From contig JAHZGA010000005.1 in the NCBI GenBank assembly GCA_019421005.1, positions 1-55,124 of the forward strand: a DNA stretch of 55,124 bases, given 5' to 3'. Below the pieces are notes generated by a model. The model was not told the origin of the DNA. It saw only the letters and a list, made by a program, of their open reading frames with translations, and did no database searches. The DNA comes from a bacterium. GTDB lineage: Bacteria; Bacillota_I; Bacilli_A; RF39; UBA660. This document shows, piece by piece, positions 33,141 through 41,305 of this stretch (the stretch's first letter is position 1; each line of letters opens with the position of its first letter). The translations under genes and the position numbers were made by a program.

Positions 33141-33538
33141 AATATAATGTAATAGCAATTTTTGATAAAAATATCGAAAACGTTTTAATGTGTAAAAGAA
33201 CTAAAAAACCCTATAAAGGAATGTATAATTTTGTAGGCGGAAAAATTGAAAAAGAAAACGATGGCTTAAATGAAGCATATAGGGAATTAAAAGAAGAAAC
33301 TAATATAAGTGATAAAGATATTTCTTTAATCCATTTTATGAATATTGATTATATTTTATTTAATAAATCAATTGAAGTTTATTACGGAATTTTAAATAAT
33401 GATGTTCAACTAATAGAAGAAGTTAACGAACTTGAATGGGTTAATATAAATGATGATTTCTTTAATATGGAAAAATACGCTGGAGAAGGTAATATAGGTC
33501 ATATAATAGAAGAAATTAAAATCAACTTAAGTAATTAA
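33137..33538 (+). CDS. NUDIX hydrolase, MutT/8-oxo-dGTP diphosphatase-like
   Basis: 133-residue NUDIX protein. The Nudix box is GGKIEKENDGLNEAYRELKE with the following ET (GX5EX7REUXEEXGU pattern), preceded by MCKRTKKPYKGMYNFVGGKI, a MutT-like lead-in. The reaction is hydrolysis of a nucleoside diphosphate linked to another group; the substrate cannot be set from sequence. It is translationally coupled to the MazG-like gene (ATGA overlap). Confidence 0.92.
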   Translation: MKYNVIAIFDKNIENVLMCKRTKKPYKGMYNFVGGKIEKENDGLNEAYRELKEETNISDKDISLIHFMNIDYILFNKSIEVYYGILNNDVQLIEEVNELEWVNINDDFFNMEKYAGEGNIGHIIEEIKINLSN

Positions 33539-33637
33539 TATTATCTAAAAATAAAAATACAATTTTAATTTATTATAGATTTTAATTGTGTTTTATTGTA
33601 TAATAATAAAGTATATAAGAATATTGGAGGAAAACAA

Positions 33638-34537
33638 ATGAAAATATTAGTAATTGGACATGCGTCATATGATATAACTACTCCTGTTGAAAGTTACCCT
33701 ATTGAAAACAATAAAATAAGGGTTCACAGTAGAGTAGAATGCGGTGGAGGGCCTGCTAGTAATGCTGCATACTTATTAGGAAAATGGGGATTAGATGTTA
33801 CTTTTGCTGGTGTAGTTGGTAATGATTTATATGGGAAAAGAATAAAAAAAGAATTTGAAAAAATTAAAGTCAACACTCAATTTCTAGAACTTGCTCAAAA
33901 TAAAAAAACCTCTTCAGCGTTTATAATAGCTAATAGAGAAAATGGTAGTAGAACTGTCTTAACATATCGGCCTGATGATTTAAAATTAAAAAATTTAAAT
34001 ATAGATTTTGAACCAGATGTAATTTTAATTGATGGCCAAGAATACGAGAAATCAAAAGAAGTTTTAAATAAATTCCCTAATGCTATAAGTATTATTGATG
34101 CTAGTAGGGATAGAAAAGAAATAGTTGAATTATCTAAAATGGTTAACTATTTAGTATGTTCTAAAGGTTTCGCTGAACAAATAAGCCAATTAAAAATCGA
34201 TTATAATGATTTCAACAGTGCAGTTAAAGTTTTAGAAAAATTAGAAACTATATTTAAAAATAATGTAGTTGTAACTTTAGAAGATAAAGGATGTTTATAT
34301 AGATACAATAATGAAGTTAAAATCATGCCAGCAATTAAAGTTAAAGCAATAGACTCAACTGCTGCAGGAGATATATTCCATGGTGCATTTACATATGGAA
34401 TTGCTAAATCATTTAATTATGAAAAAGCTTTAAAAATAGCCAATATAGCAGGAGCTATTTCAGTTACTAGAATTGGTGGTAGAAATTCAATTCCAACAGC
34501 AGCCGAAATGCGAGAAGTATATAATGAATTTAGGTGA
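33638..34537 (+). CDS. PfkB-family carbohydrate kinase
   Basis: About 299-residue ribokinase-family kinase. Glycine pair and substrate motif ECGGGPASNAAYLLGKWG, NDLYGKRIKKEFE, and the C-terminal anion hole and catalytic Asp in AIDSTAAGDIFHGAFTYG. Full length for the family. ATG 33638 follows TTGGAGGAAAACAA; a longer frame from 33596 has no ribosome site. The sugar is unknown. It is a different lineage from the PfkB part of the fusion at 30.8 kb by eye (for instance DSTAAGD against DSTGAGD). It overlaps an Smr gene at its 3' end. Confidence 0.92.
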   Translation: MKILVIGHASYDITTPVESYPIENNKIRVHSRVECGGGPASNAAYLLGKWGLDVTFAGVVGNDLYGKRIKKEFEKIKVNTQFLELAQNKKTSSAFIIANRENGSRTVLTYRPDDLKLKNLNIDFEPDVILIDGQEYEKSKEVLNKFPNAISIIDASRDRKEIVELSKMVNYLVCSKGFAEQISQLKIDYNDFNSAVKVLEKLETIFKNNVVVTLEDKGCLYRYNNEVKIMPAIKVKAIDSTAAGDIFHGAFTYGIAKSFNYEKALKIANIAGAISVTRIGGRNSIPTAAEMREVYNEFR

Positions 34538-34796
34538 AACTTTATTTATAAATCATTACCCTAAAATAGATTTACATGGTATGACAAGCGATATTGCACG
34601 AGTAATGGTTAATGACTTTATAAAAGATAATATAAAGCTTAAAAATGAATTTATTGTTATTATTCATGGAAAAGGTAATGGAATTTTAAGTTCTGTAGTT
34701 TTGGAAACAGTAAAAAAGAATAAATTTGTTTCTGAATACGCTTTAAAATATGACAATACTGGTTGTATGATAGTAAAATTAAAAATTAGTGAATAG
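34524..34796 (+). CDS. Smr-domain protein
   Basis: 90-residue stand-alone Smr (small MutS-related) domain, a DNA or RNA nuclease-like fold. Seen: KIDLHGMTSDIARVMVNDFI (the LDLHG motif), FIVIIHGKGNGILSSVV (the HGKG motif) and NTGCMIVKL. I take ATG 34524, overlapping the pfkB stop by 14 nt, as the start because the domain begins at residue 13; the earlier in-frame codon at 34473 adds a tail that is clearly pfkB sequence out of frame. MutS2, where Smr is usually found, is not in this window. Confidence 0.85.
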   Translation: MNLGETLFINHYPKIDLHGMTSDIARVMVNDFIKDNIKLKNEFIVIIHGKGNGILSSVVLETVKKNKFVSEYALKYDNTGCMIVKLKISE

Positions 34797-34866
34797 TTAA
34801 AATCGTTTATTTTATAAACGAAATTAAAAAAAATACAAAAAATTCAAAAAAATGTCGAAAAAAATG

Positions 34867-34895
34867 TTGACAAAATATTATAATTATAGTATACT
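34867..34895 (+). promoter_or_regulatory. SigA-type promoter of a small RNA
   Basis: TTGACA (34867-34872), a 17-nt spacer, TATACT (34890-34895). Near-consensus, and no coding region begins within reach before the hairpin terminator. Confidence 0.82.
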
Positions 34896-34901
34896 TAAAT
34901 T

Positions 34902-34995
34902 GCACTAGCAAAGCGACCTTTATTGTTATTTACATAATAACTCTTTGGCGCATGCTATTAGAGGACTTTATTCGTGAGAATAAAGTTTTCTTTTT
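34902..34995 (+). ncRNA. Independent small RNA of about 95 nt
   Basis: The transcript predicted from the promoter starts near 34902 and ends at a strong terminator, ACTTTATTC-GTGA-GAATAAAGT (34965-34986) followed by TTTTCTTTTT. The body folds as a rod: TAGCA (34906-34910) with TGCTA (34953-34957), GCG (34913-34915) with CGC (34949-34951), CC (34917-34918) with GG (34947-34948), and an apical hairpin GTTATT-TACAT-AATAAC (34925-34941). No ribosome site or reading frame of note lies inside. A separate promoter for the next gene begins 10 nt after it, so it is not simply a leader. I do not recognise the family. Confidence 0.75.
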
Positions 34996-35004
34996 GCTAA
35001 AAAT

Positions 35005-35033
35005 TTGACAAAACCACTTATTTATGATAGAAT
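35005..35033 (+). promoter_or_regulatory. SigA-type promoter with extended -10
   Basis: TTGACA (35005-35010), a 17-nt spacer and TGaTAGAAT with the hexamer at 35028-35033. It serves the gene at 35067 independently of the small RNA. Confidence 0.8.
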
Positions 35034-35066
35034 TAAACCATTATTAAACTTTTAAGGGGGAATATT

Positions 35067-35483
35067 ATGAAAGGATATGTTTTTGATTACGTTAATGAAA
35101 ACGAGTTTAAAAAGCTAGAACGTGCTTTAAAAAAATATAATATGCTTGCTTATAAAAAATTATTTTTTGAATATTATCCTAAATTAAAAGAAGGGGAGTT
35201 TTTAGGAAAATTAGTTTCTGTAAACGGAAAAAACAATACAAAAAATTATGAATTAAAATTACCTACTGATGTTATGTTTTCTAAAGTACACGGAGATGTT
35301 GTATTACATTATACTGTTTATGAAAAAGAAGAAATTGTTATGCTTAACACTATTTCTCCAGAAGAAATTTTAAGCGAAGGACATCAAACAGAATTAGAAA
35401 CTTATAAAGGGGTAATGGTTTCTAAAACTCATGCTGATAAAGATATATTTAAAATTAATTTACTTAATATGCTAGGAAAATAA
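35067..35483 (+). CDS. Hypothetical soluble protein
   Basis: 138 residues, no recognised motif and no membrane segment. The middle is beta-rich (GKLVSVNGKNNTKNYELKLP; KVHGDVVLHYTVYEKEEIVML) after a helical basic N-terminus (NENEFKKLERALKKYNML). ATG follows a strong TAAGGGGGAAT site, and the promoter is near consensus, so good expression is expected. It converges with the PilB-type ATPase gene across a shared terminator. Confidence 0.78.
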   Translation: MKGYVFDYVNENEFKKLERALKKYNMLAYKKLFFEYYPKLKEGEFLGKLVSVNGKNNTKNYELKLPTDVMFSKVHGDVVLHYTVYEKEEIVMLNTISPEEILSEGHQTELETYKGVMVSKTHADKDIFKINLLNMLGK

Positions 35484-35516
35484 AAACTATAAAGAAATTT
35501 CTTTATAGTTTTATTG
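35483..35516. terminator. Bidirectional terminator between convergent genes
   Basis: AAAACTATAAAGAAA (35483-35497) is followed immediately by its full complement TTTCTTTATAGTTTT (35498-35512). The perfect inverted repeat serves the plus-strand unknown gene and the minus-strand ATPase gene. Confidence 0.85.
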
Positions 35517-36980
35517 TGGTCTAACACTCTCAAATCCTTGATTAAAATTTGAAGCAGGTTCCGGATTAATTATGTTTTGATTAAATTTATTAATATCTTG
35601 ATTAGGCATATTATTTAAATTAACTTCTTGATTAACTAAATTATTTGGATTAGCTATATTACTTGAATTAAACTCTTGATTAATATTATTTGAACTAACT
35701 TTTTGATTATTATTTAAATTAGTATCATTAACTTCCTGATTAGCAATATTGGTATATTTTAAAGCTGTTTTTAAATCAAATTTTTCACCTTTTATATCAT
35801 TGTCAAGTTCAATAAGTTTTAAAACCTCTTCAAAAGTTGTTTCACCTTTGATAACTTTTTCTAAACCATCTTGTAAAAGAGTAATAACATCTGTCTGATA
35901 AACAAGTTCTCTTAAAGTTTCTTTTCTGATATTTTCACTAATGGCATCACGAATAGTTTGATTAATTAATAAAACTTCATGAATTGCAATTCTTCCTTGA
36001 TATCCAGTATTACAAATATCACAACCATTAACAGCATAAACCTCTAAAACATCTTTACCTAAAACTCTTTTAAATAATGACCTTTCATACTCATTAGTAG
36101 GCCTTTTTGTTTTACAATGAGGGCAAAGTCTACGCGCTAATTTCTGTGAAATAATCCCTGTTAAAGCACTAGATAATAAATATCTTTCAACTTCCATATC
36201 AAGTAAACGTTCAATAGTATTTAATGAATTATTGGTGTGAATAGTAGATAAAACTATGTGACCAGTAATTGAAGCACGAACAGCAATTTTAGCAGTTTCA
36301 GTATCACGAATTTCTCCAATCATAATAACATTTGGGTCTTGTCTTAAAATAGACCTTAAAGCAGTTGCAAAAGTTAAACCAATTTCACTGTTAGTTTGAA
36401 CTTGATTAACGCCTTCAATATCCATTTCAATTGGATCTTCAACTGTAATAATATTAGTATCTTCTTTATTTAATTTTTGTAAAATAGAGTAAACAGTTGT
36501 TGACTTACCAGTACCAGTCGCACCTGTAACTAAAATAATTCCATGAGGTACATTAATCATCTCTAAAACTTTTTTATAGTTAGAATCACTAAAACCTAGA
36601 TTTTCCAAACCACTTAAACTCATAGAATAATCTAAAATACGAATAACGATTTTTTCTCCTTCATTAGTTGGTAAAGCAGATACACGCATATCCATATCAA
36701 TACCTTGTAAAGTTGTTTTAATCGCGCCATCTTGTGGTAATCTTGACTCTGTTATATTCATTCCAGAAATGATTTTAATTCTAGTAATCAAATTCTTTTT
36801 AATTCCATTAGGAACTTCAGCATAATCAATTAATGAACCATCAATTCTAATTCTAATCTTCATAAATTCTTCTAATGGATCAAAATGAATATCTGATGCG
36901 CCTCTCTTACTAGCATCAACCATTATCTCATTAACTACCTCAACAACAGGCATTTTTTCAAAATCAAATTTTTTTAACAT
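35511..36980 (-). CDS. Type IV pilus/competence assembly ATPase (PilB/GspE/ComGA-like)
   Basis: 489-residue secretion ATPase that powers assembly of type IV-like pili. Seen: DASKRGASDIHFDP, LPQDGAI, Walker A GATGTGKST (153-161), VEDPIEMDIEGVNQVQTN (Asp box), Walker B VIMIGEIRD, and HTNNSLNTIERLLDM (His box). A zinc tetracysteine is present (CPHC, CDIC). The usual N-terminal T2SSE_N domain is missing, as in ComGA. The last ~80 residues form an Asn/Gln-rich tail with repeated NQEVN/NQEFN-like units, unusual for the family. It is divergent from two prepilin-like genes; platform protein and prepilin peptidase are not in the window. Confidence 0.93.
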   Translation of the reverse strand: MLKKFDFEKMPVVEVVNEIMVDASKRGASDIHFDPLEEFMKIRIRIDGSLIDYAEVPNGIKKNLITRIKIISGMNITESRLPQDGAIKTTLQGIDMDMRVSALPTNEGEKIVIRILDYSMSLSGLENLGFSDSNYKKVLEMINVPHGIILVTGATGTGKSTTVYSILQKLNKEDTNIITVEDPIEMDIEGVNQVQTNSEIGLTFATALRSILRQDPNVIMIGEIRDTETAKIAVRASITGHIVLSTIHTNNSLNTIERLLDMEVERYLLSSALTGIISQKLARRLCPHCKTKRPTNEYERSLFKRVLGKDVLEVYAVNGCDICNTGYQGRIAIHEVLLINQTIRDAISENIRKETLRELVYQTDVITLLQDGLEKVIKGETTFEEVLKLIELDNDIKGEKFDLKTALKYTNIANQEVNDTNLNNNQKVSSNNINQEFNSSNIANPNNLVNQEVNLNNMPNQDINKFNQNIINPEPASNFNQGFESVRPQ

Positions 36981-37067
36981 TTTTTCAACCCCTTAAGACT
37001 AGATTTTATCATAAATATATTATATAATAGTTTTAGGATAATTACAAGATAAAAAAGGAAGATAGTT

Positions 37068-37547
37068 ATGAAAAAAAATAATCAAGGTTTTATGTTAGTT
37101 GAAACTTTAATATGTGCGACTTTTGTAAGTACCATTCTAATAGTAATTTATATTCAGTTTCAAAATATTAACAATGAATACGAAAAAAGTTTTAAATACA
37201 ATACTGTTAATGATTTATATCTTGCAAATGAAGCAAAAAAATATATCGTTAAAAGTGATATAATTGAAAAATTAAATTCAAATAGTAATTTAATAGATAT
37301 AACTAATTTACTGGAAAACGATTCTTCAGAATATTCAAATCTTCTTAATTATGGAAAAACTTTATTTAAAACTCTAAATTTAAAACAAGTCATTCGCGCG
37401 GATAAAACTATAACTGATGAAGATTATCCAAGTAATATAACTGATGAATTTAAACAATTTATTAAAAATAATTTACCTACTGATCAAACTAAAAATTTCT
37501 ATTTTGAATTTAATGATGGTAGTTATAGTTATTTAAAGGGGAATTGA
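37068..37547 (+). CDS. Prepilin-like protein with type IV N-terminal methylation motif
   Basis: 159 residues. A short basic leader, MKKNNQG, precedes FMLVETLICATFVSTILIVIY: a prepilin peptidase site (G|F) with the conserved Glu at +5 and a hydrophobic helix. The rest is a variable Asn-rich pseudopilin body. ATG follows AAAAAGGAAGATAG. Divergent from the assembly ATPase and one nucleotide before a second prepilin gene, so it is probably part of a competence or pilus apparatus (ComGC to ComGG set). Confidence 0.85.
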   Translation: MKKNNQGFMLVETLICATFVSTILIVIYIQFQNINNEYEKSFKYNTVNDLYLANEAKKYIVKSDIIEKLNSNSNLIDITNLLENDSSEYSNLLNYGKTLFKTLNLKQVIRADKTITDEDYPSNITDEFKQFIKNNLPTDQTKNFYFEFNDGSYSYLKGN

Positions 37548-37548
37548 T

Positions 37549-38067
37549 ATGAATAATAAAGGTTTTACAATGGTAGAATTAATAGTTTCATTCACGCTTA
37601 CATCTATTATTGTTATAATTTTATTTCAACTTATTATAAGTTTAAAAGAAATGCAAGAATATGCAGATACTAAAACAGAACTATTAACAAAACAAGCTAC
37701 TATTTCTAGAAGAGTTAATAAATTTTTAACAACCGAAGAAATAATAGGGATTACTAACTGTGAAAATGAAAGTAATTGTATTAAATTTAATTCAACTAAA
37801 AGATCACTAGAACTAAGTATTGATAGAACCAACAATATTATTAAAATTGGCAATGATAAAATATCTTTAGTTAAAAACTCTAAAATTGATGATGTGGTTA
37901 TTGATAACAATCCTTTAAACAATATAAATGATTATCCATTTGATAGTATATTTTCTTTAAAAATTTCAATTAAACATAAATACTTTAAAGATGAAGAATT
38001 TGGTTTATATAGTGTTTTTCAATACAAATATAATGATGTAACTATTGGTAATTTAACATTAAATTAA
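37549..38067 (+). CDS. Prepilin-like protein, second of a pair
   Basis: 172 residues with the leader MNNKG and the class III signal FTMVELIVSFTLTSIIVIILF (cleavage G|F, Glu at +5), then a globular part with CENESNC, where the two Cys could form a disulfide. ATG follows AAAGGGGAATTGAT. It starts one base after the first prepilin gene stops and its 3' end overlaps the convergent ylbJ by 4 nt. Confidence 0.86.
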   Translation: MNNKGFTMVELIVSFTLTSIIVIILFQLIISLKEMQEYADTKTELLTKQATISRRVNKFLTTEEIIGITNCENESNCIKFNSTKRSLELSIDRTNNIIKIGNDKISLVKNSKIDDVVIDNNPLNNINDYPFDSIFSLKISIKHKYFKDEEFGLYSVFQYKYNDVTIGNLTLN

Positions 38068-39035
38068 ATCCAAAAATCAAATAAGATATAACATAATAAA
38101 GATGCTATACTTGCATGTAATATTCTTGAAGTAAAAAAGGGTAAATATTTTATCTTAGTATCACTTATAATACTTAATACTTGCATATGCACTGATAATC
38201 CTCCAAAGGATAAAATCATCGTTGCAACCGTGCTTTTAAACTTTAAAGGTATATCTAGGATACTAACATATTTTAATCCTTGAGTCATTTCAAAAAAACC
38301 ATTTAAAATACTTTGATTATAATTGTTTAAATTGATGTTATTATCAATAATAGTAGTTACACATAAAAACATAGTAACAATACCTAAAATAAGTAATAAA
38401 GTATTAATGCTATTTACTAAAGAATTAGTAATAATCTGTCCAAAATTTTTATCATTATTAATTCTTTTATTATGCATATTATAAATAGCTTTTTTTAAAG
38501 AAACTTTGCTGTTATCTATTTTACTTGGATAATAATTTCTAAAAATTATTCCAATAATAATATTAGTTAAATAATGACATAAAAGAATTAATAAACCAAC
38601 TTCTTTATTATTTAAAAATAAAATAGAAACAGTACCCATTATAAAAAGAGGATTAGAAAAATGAGTAAATGTTAATAACTTACTAGCTTCGTTTTCATCA
38701 ATCAAACCCTTTAAATGTAGTTCTCTAACATACTTTGAATTACTAGGAAAACCACTTATAATACTCATTATAAAAACAAATGCTCCATTCCCACTAACTC
38801 TAAAAACTTTATTCATAAGTGGCTTAAATAACTCACTTGCTAATTCAACAAAACCATAATTAATTAAAATTTCTGATAAAACAAAAAAAGGAAATAAAGA
38901 TGGAAAAATATTATCGCGCCAAATGGTAAACGAAAAAAGTACTGACTTTAAAATAGTATGTGATTCAGTTAAAATTTCAAAAGCCAAAAATAGTAATAAA
39001 AACATAATAACAACACTAGTAAATATTTTTTTCAT
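38064..39035 (-). CDS. ylbJ: Sporulation integral membrane protein YlbJ
   Basis: 323-residue polytopic membrane protein of the YlbJ family, required in Bacillus for spore cortex formation. Family patterns: WRDNIFPSLFPFFVLSEILINYGFVE, SIISGFPSNSKYVRELHLKGLI, EASKLLTFTHFSNPLFIMG and a late MILSFGGLSVHMQVLSI. About eight hydrophobic segments. The minus-strand ATG follows AGAGGGATTT. It is divergent from ylbL, keeping the ylbJ-ylbL association seen in Bacillus. In Bacillus ylbJ is under SigE; no such promoter was identified here. Confidence 0.93.
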   Translation of the reverse strand: MKKIFTSVVIMFLLLFLAFEILTESHTILKSVLFSFTIWRDNIFPSLFPFFVLSEILINYGFVELASELFKPLMNKVFRVSGNGAFVFIMSIISGFPSNSKYVRELHLKGLIDENEASKLLTFTHFSNPLFIMGTVSILFLNNKEVGLLILLCHYLTNIIIGIIFRNYYPSKIDNSKVSLKKAIYNMHNKRINNDKNFGQIITNSLVNSINTLLLILGIVTMFLCVTTIIDNNINLNNYNQSILNGFFEMTQGLKYVSILDIPLKFKSTVATMILSFGGLSVHMQVLSIISDTKIKYLPFFTSRILHASIASLLCYILFDFWI

Positions 39036-39083
39036 AAATCCCTCTTATTTTTTATATTATTTTATTGTAAAGGATGTGCTTAA

Positions 39084-40094
39084 GTGATTAATAAAACATA
39101 TGAAAAAATCAAAGAATTTATCCAAACAAATTATAAAAATATTTTATTTTTAATATTTATTTTTCTATTTTTTAATATTAGATTACCATATTACATTACT
39201 ACTAGTGGTGGTTTGATTGATATTGAAAATAGAATTGAAATAAAAGATAATAAAGATATAAAAGGTTCTTTTAATTTAGCTTATGTCAATGAATTACAAG
39301 CAACCATTCCATTAATGATAATTTCTAAATTCAATAACAATTGGGAGGTTTACAAAACAAGTGAATTAACTATGGATGAAGAAGAAATTGATGATGTATA
39401 TTTAAGAGATAGTTTAATGTTAAAAAGTGCGAATAATTTAGCAATAAAACAAGCATTTACAAAAGCTTCAAAAGAAGTTGAAATAATAGAAAATAAATTA
39501 TTTATTACTTATATTGATAAGTTAGCTAATACTGATTTAAAAATAGGTGATCAAATAATAAAAGCTGATAATACTAAAATAAAAAACAAAGAACAGTTAC
39601 TAGAATTTATTAAAAATAAAGGCGAAAATAAAACAATAAATTTTGAAGTAATTAATAATAATAAAAAATATAATAGGGTAGCAACAACTTTTAAAAAGGA
39701 TAATGAAATATATGTTGGAATTATGATTGTTGATATTGAAACCTTAAAAACAAATCCTAAAATCGGATTTAAATTTAAAGATAGTGAATCAGGTTCATCT
39801 GGAGGTTTAATGATGAGTTTAGCAGTTTATAATCATTTAGTTGATAAAGATATAACTAAAGGAAGAAAAATCGTAGGAACAGGCACAATTGATGAATTAG
39901 GAAATGTTGGTAGTATTGGAGGTGTTAAATATAAATTAATGGGAGCAGTTAAAGAAAAAGCAGATATATTTTTAGTTCCTTATGGAGAAAATTATGATAA
40001 AGTTAAAAAACTAAAAAAAGAGAAAAATTACAAAATTAAAATAGTACCTGTTAAAACGCTTTCAGAGGCAGTAGAATATTTAGAAAATAATTAG
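39084..40094 (+). CDS. ylbL: YlbL family PDZ/Lon-type (S16) protease
   Basis: 336 residues. An N-terminal membrane anchor (ILFLIFIFLFFNIRLPYYI), a PDZ domain (about 150-215, KIGDQIIKADNTKIKNKEQLLEFI) and a C-terminal Lon-like protease domain with the Ser/Lys dyad: Ser in ESGSSGGLMMSLAVYN and Lys in IGGVKYKLMGAVKEKADIFLVP. In Bacillus YlbL degrades the SOS division inhibitor YneA. The start is GTG 39084, after AAGGATGTG. A hairpin terminator overlaps the stop. Confidence 0.93.
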   Translation: MINKTYEKIKEFIQTNYKNILFLIFIFLFFNIRLPYYITTSGGLIDIENRIEIKDNKDIKGSFNLAYVNELQATIPLMIISKFNNNWEVYKTSELTMDEEEIDDVYLRDSLMLKSANNLAIKQAFTKASKEVEIIENKLFITYIDKLANTDLKIGDQIIKADNTKIKNKEQLLEFIKNKGENKTINFEVINNNKKYNRVATTFKKDNEIYVGIMIVDIETLKTNPKIGFKFKDSESGSSGGLMMSLAVYNHLVDKDITKGRKIVGTGTIDELGNVGSIGGVKYKLMGAVKEKADIFLVPYGENYDKVKKLKKEKNYKIKIVPVKTLSEAVEYLENN

Positions 40095-40115
40095 AAACTT
40101 TTATTTTCTTTTTTT
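40083..40115 (+). terminator. Rho-independent terminator of ylbL
   Basis: GAAAATAA (40083-40090) with TTATTTTC (40101-40108) and a T-run to 40115; the stop TAG is in the loop. Confidence 0.7.
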
Positions 40116-40191
40116 GTGTTAAATTAGTTGAAGATATTGCAAAATTCTATATTCATAATATAAAATATATTAAAATATTATCCTAATGATA

Positions 40192-40220
40192 TTGACTAAT
40201 ACATATTAATAGTATATAAT
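40192..40220 (+). promoter_or_regulatory. Strong SigA-type promoter of the accessory operon
   Basis: TTGACT (40192-40197), a 17-nt spacer, TATAAT (40215-40220), 23 nt before the first ATG of the five-gene operon. Confidence 0.82.
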
Positions 40221-40243
40221 CTAAATTAGAAGGGAAATTTCAT

Positions 40244-41305
40244 ATGAAAAAAATAGCAATTTGTTTGCCTAGTTTCAACGAAGCCAATAACATACATAAT
40301 ATAACAAATTTAGTTGATCGAGCACTGTGTCAGTTTGATAATAAATATGAATGCATGATAGTGAACGCAGATAATAACAGTTCAGATGGAACTAATAATA
40401 TATTCAGAAATATATCGACAACACATCAGAAAATATCTTTAGTAACAAATAAAATTGGCAAAGGCGAGAATATTTTGAATTTTTTAAAATATTGTAAATC
40501 CAATGAGATATTTTATGGTATTACTATTGATAGTGATTTGAAGAGTTTTTCATCAGTTTGGTTAACAAAAATGGTAACTAGTTTAGAAAGAGGCTATGCC
40601 TTTGTTTGCCCCTTATATAAAAGAAGTAGATTTGAAGGAAATACAACAAATCACTTTGTTGTACCGTTTATCTATAGTCTATTTGGGAAGAGTATAAGGC
40701 AACCAATTGGAGGAGATTATGCATTTAATCAGGAATTTATAAATATGATTTTAGATAAAAGAATTTCTAGCAATATCAAAAAATATGGAATAGACATATA
40801 TTTACTAATAAATGCAATACAGTCTGATATGAAAATAGAGCAAGTTGAATTAGGCTTTAAAAAACATTCTCCGAGTTATATGAGAATGGAAGAAATTTTT
40901 GAAAGTGTGGCAAAAGGCGCGGTTGAAACAATTAGCTTTAATGATATTTACGGCAAAAAAAATATAATCAGTGATTTTGATTATATAGGTATTTCTGAAT
41001 TTAAAGATGAGAAAATGATTAATAATATAAAAGAAAAATATTATTCTAGTTTGAAACGTCTAAATTTAAAGAACACTGATTATGATTTAATTCGAGAAAT
41101 GTGGTCTAAAGAACTGCAAAGAATAATTAAAAATATCAAAAATGGAGAAGCGATTATAAGTGAATATATTAAAGATTTATTTATATGCCGATCGGTTAGT
41201 TATTGGATTAAATTCAAAGATTGTACAGTACAAGAATGCGAAGATGAAATATGGAATTTTTCTAAAATGGTAAGTTTGGAGGTTGAAAATGGAAATAATA
41301 ATTAA
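40244..41305 (+). CDS. GT-A fold glycosyltransferase (GpgS/MpgS-like, family 2-type)
   Basis: 353 residues. The nucleotide-sugar site shows ICLPSFNEANNI (6-17), NADNNSSDGT (41-50) and the metal-binding DSD at 96-98 (ITIDSDLKSF). VCPLYKRSRFEGNTTNHFV and RQPIGGDYAFN (152-162) resemble glucosyl- or mannosyl-3-phosphoglycerate synthases. A C-terminal helical extension of about 100 residues has no family I know. No membrane helices, so the acceptor is probably small and soluble, or a peptide. ATG follows AGAAGGGAAATTTC. It is first in an operon with archaeal-type SAM synthetase, HPr-kinase-like, NUDIX and transglutaminase-like genes; acceptor unknown. Confidence 0.8.
   Translation: MKKIAICLPSFNEANNIHNITNLVDRALCQFDNKYECMIVNADNNSSDGTNNIFRNISTTHQKISLVTNKIGKGENILNFLKYCKSNEIFYGITIDSDLKSFSSVWLTKMVTSLERGYAFVCPLYKRSRFEGNTTNHFVVPFIYSLFGKSIRQPIGGDYAFNQEFINMILDKRISSNIKKYGIDIYLLINAIQSDMKIEQVELGFKKHSPSYMRMEEIFESVAKGAVETISFNDIYGKKNIISDFDYIGISEFKDEKMINNIKEKYYSSLKRLNLKNTDYDLIREMWSKELQRIIKNIKNGEAIISEYIKDLFICRSVSYWIKFKDCTVQECEDEIWNFSKMVSLEVENGNNN

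Noticed and set aside
33558..33597. Terminator after the NUDIX gene at 33.1 kb
   Set aside because: ACAATT/AATTGT is a 6-bp stem with a very long loop; too weak.
34803..34821. Hairpin TCGTTTATTTTATAAACGA after smr as a terminator
   Set aside because: It is followed by A and not T on the plus strand; on the minus strand there is no gene to terminate.
34902..34995. The small RNA as SRP (4.5S) RNA, 6S RNA or tmRNA
   Set aside because: The SRP GGAAG-type apical loop, the 6S open-bubble layout with its length, and tmRNA features are not present.
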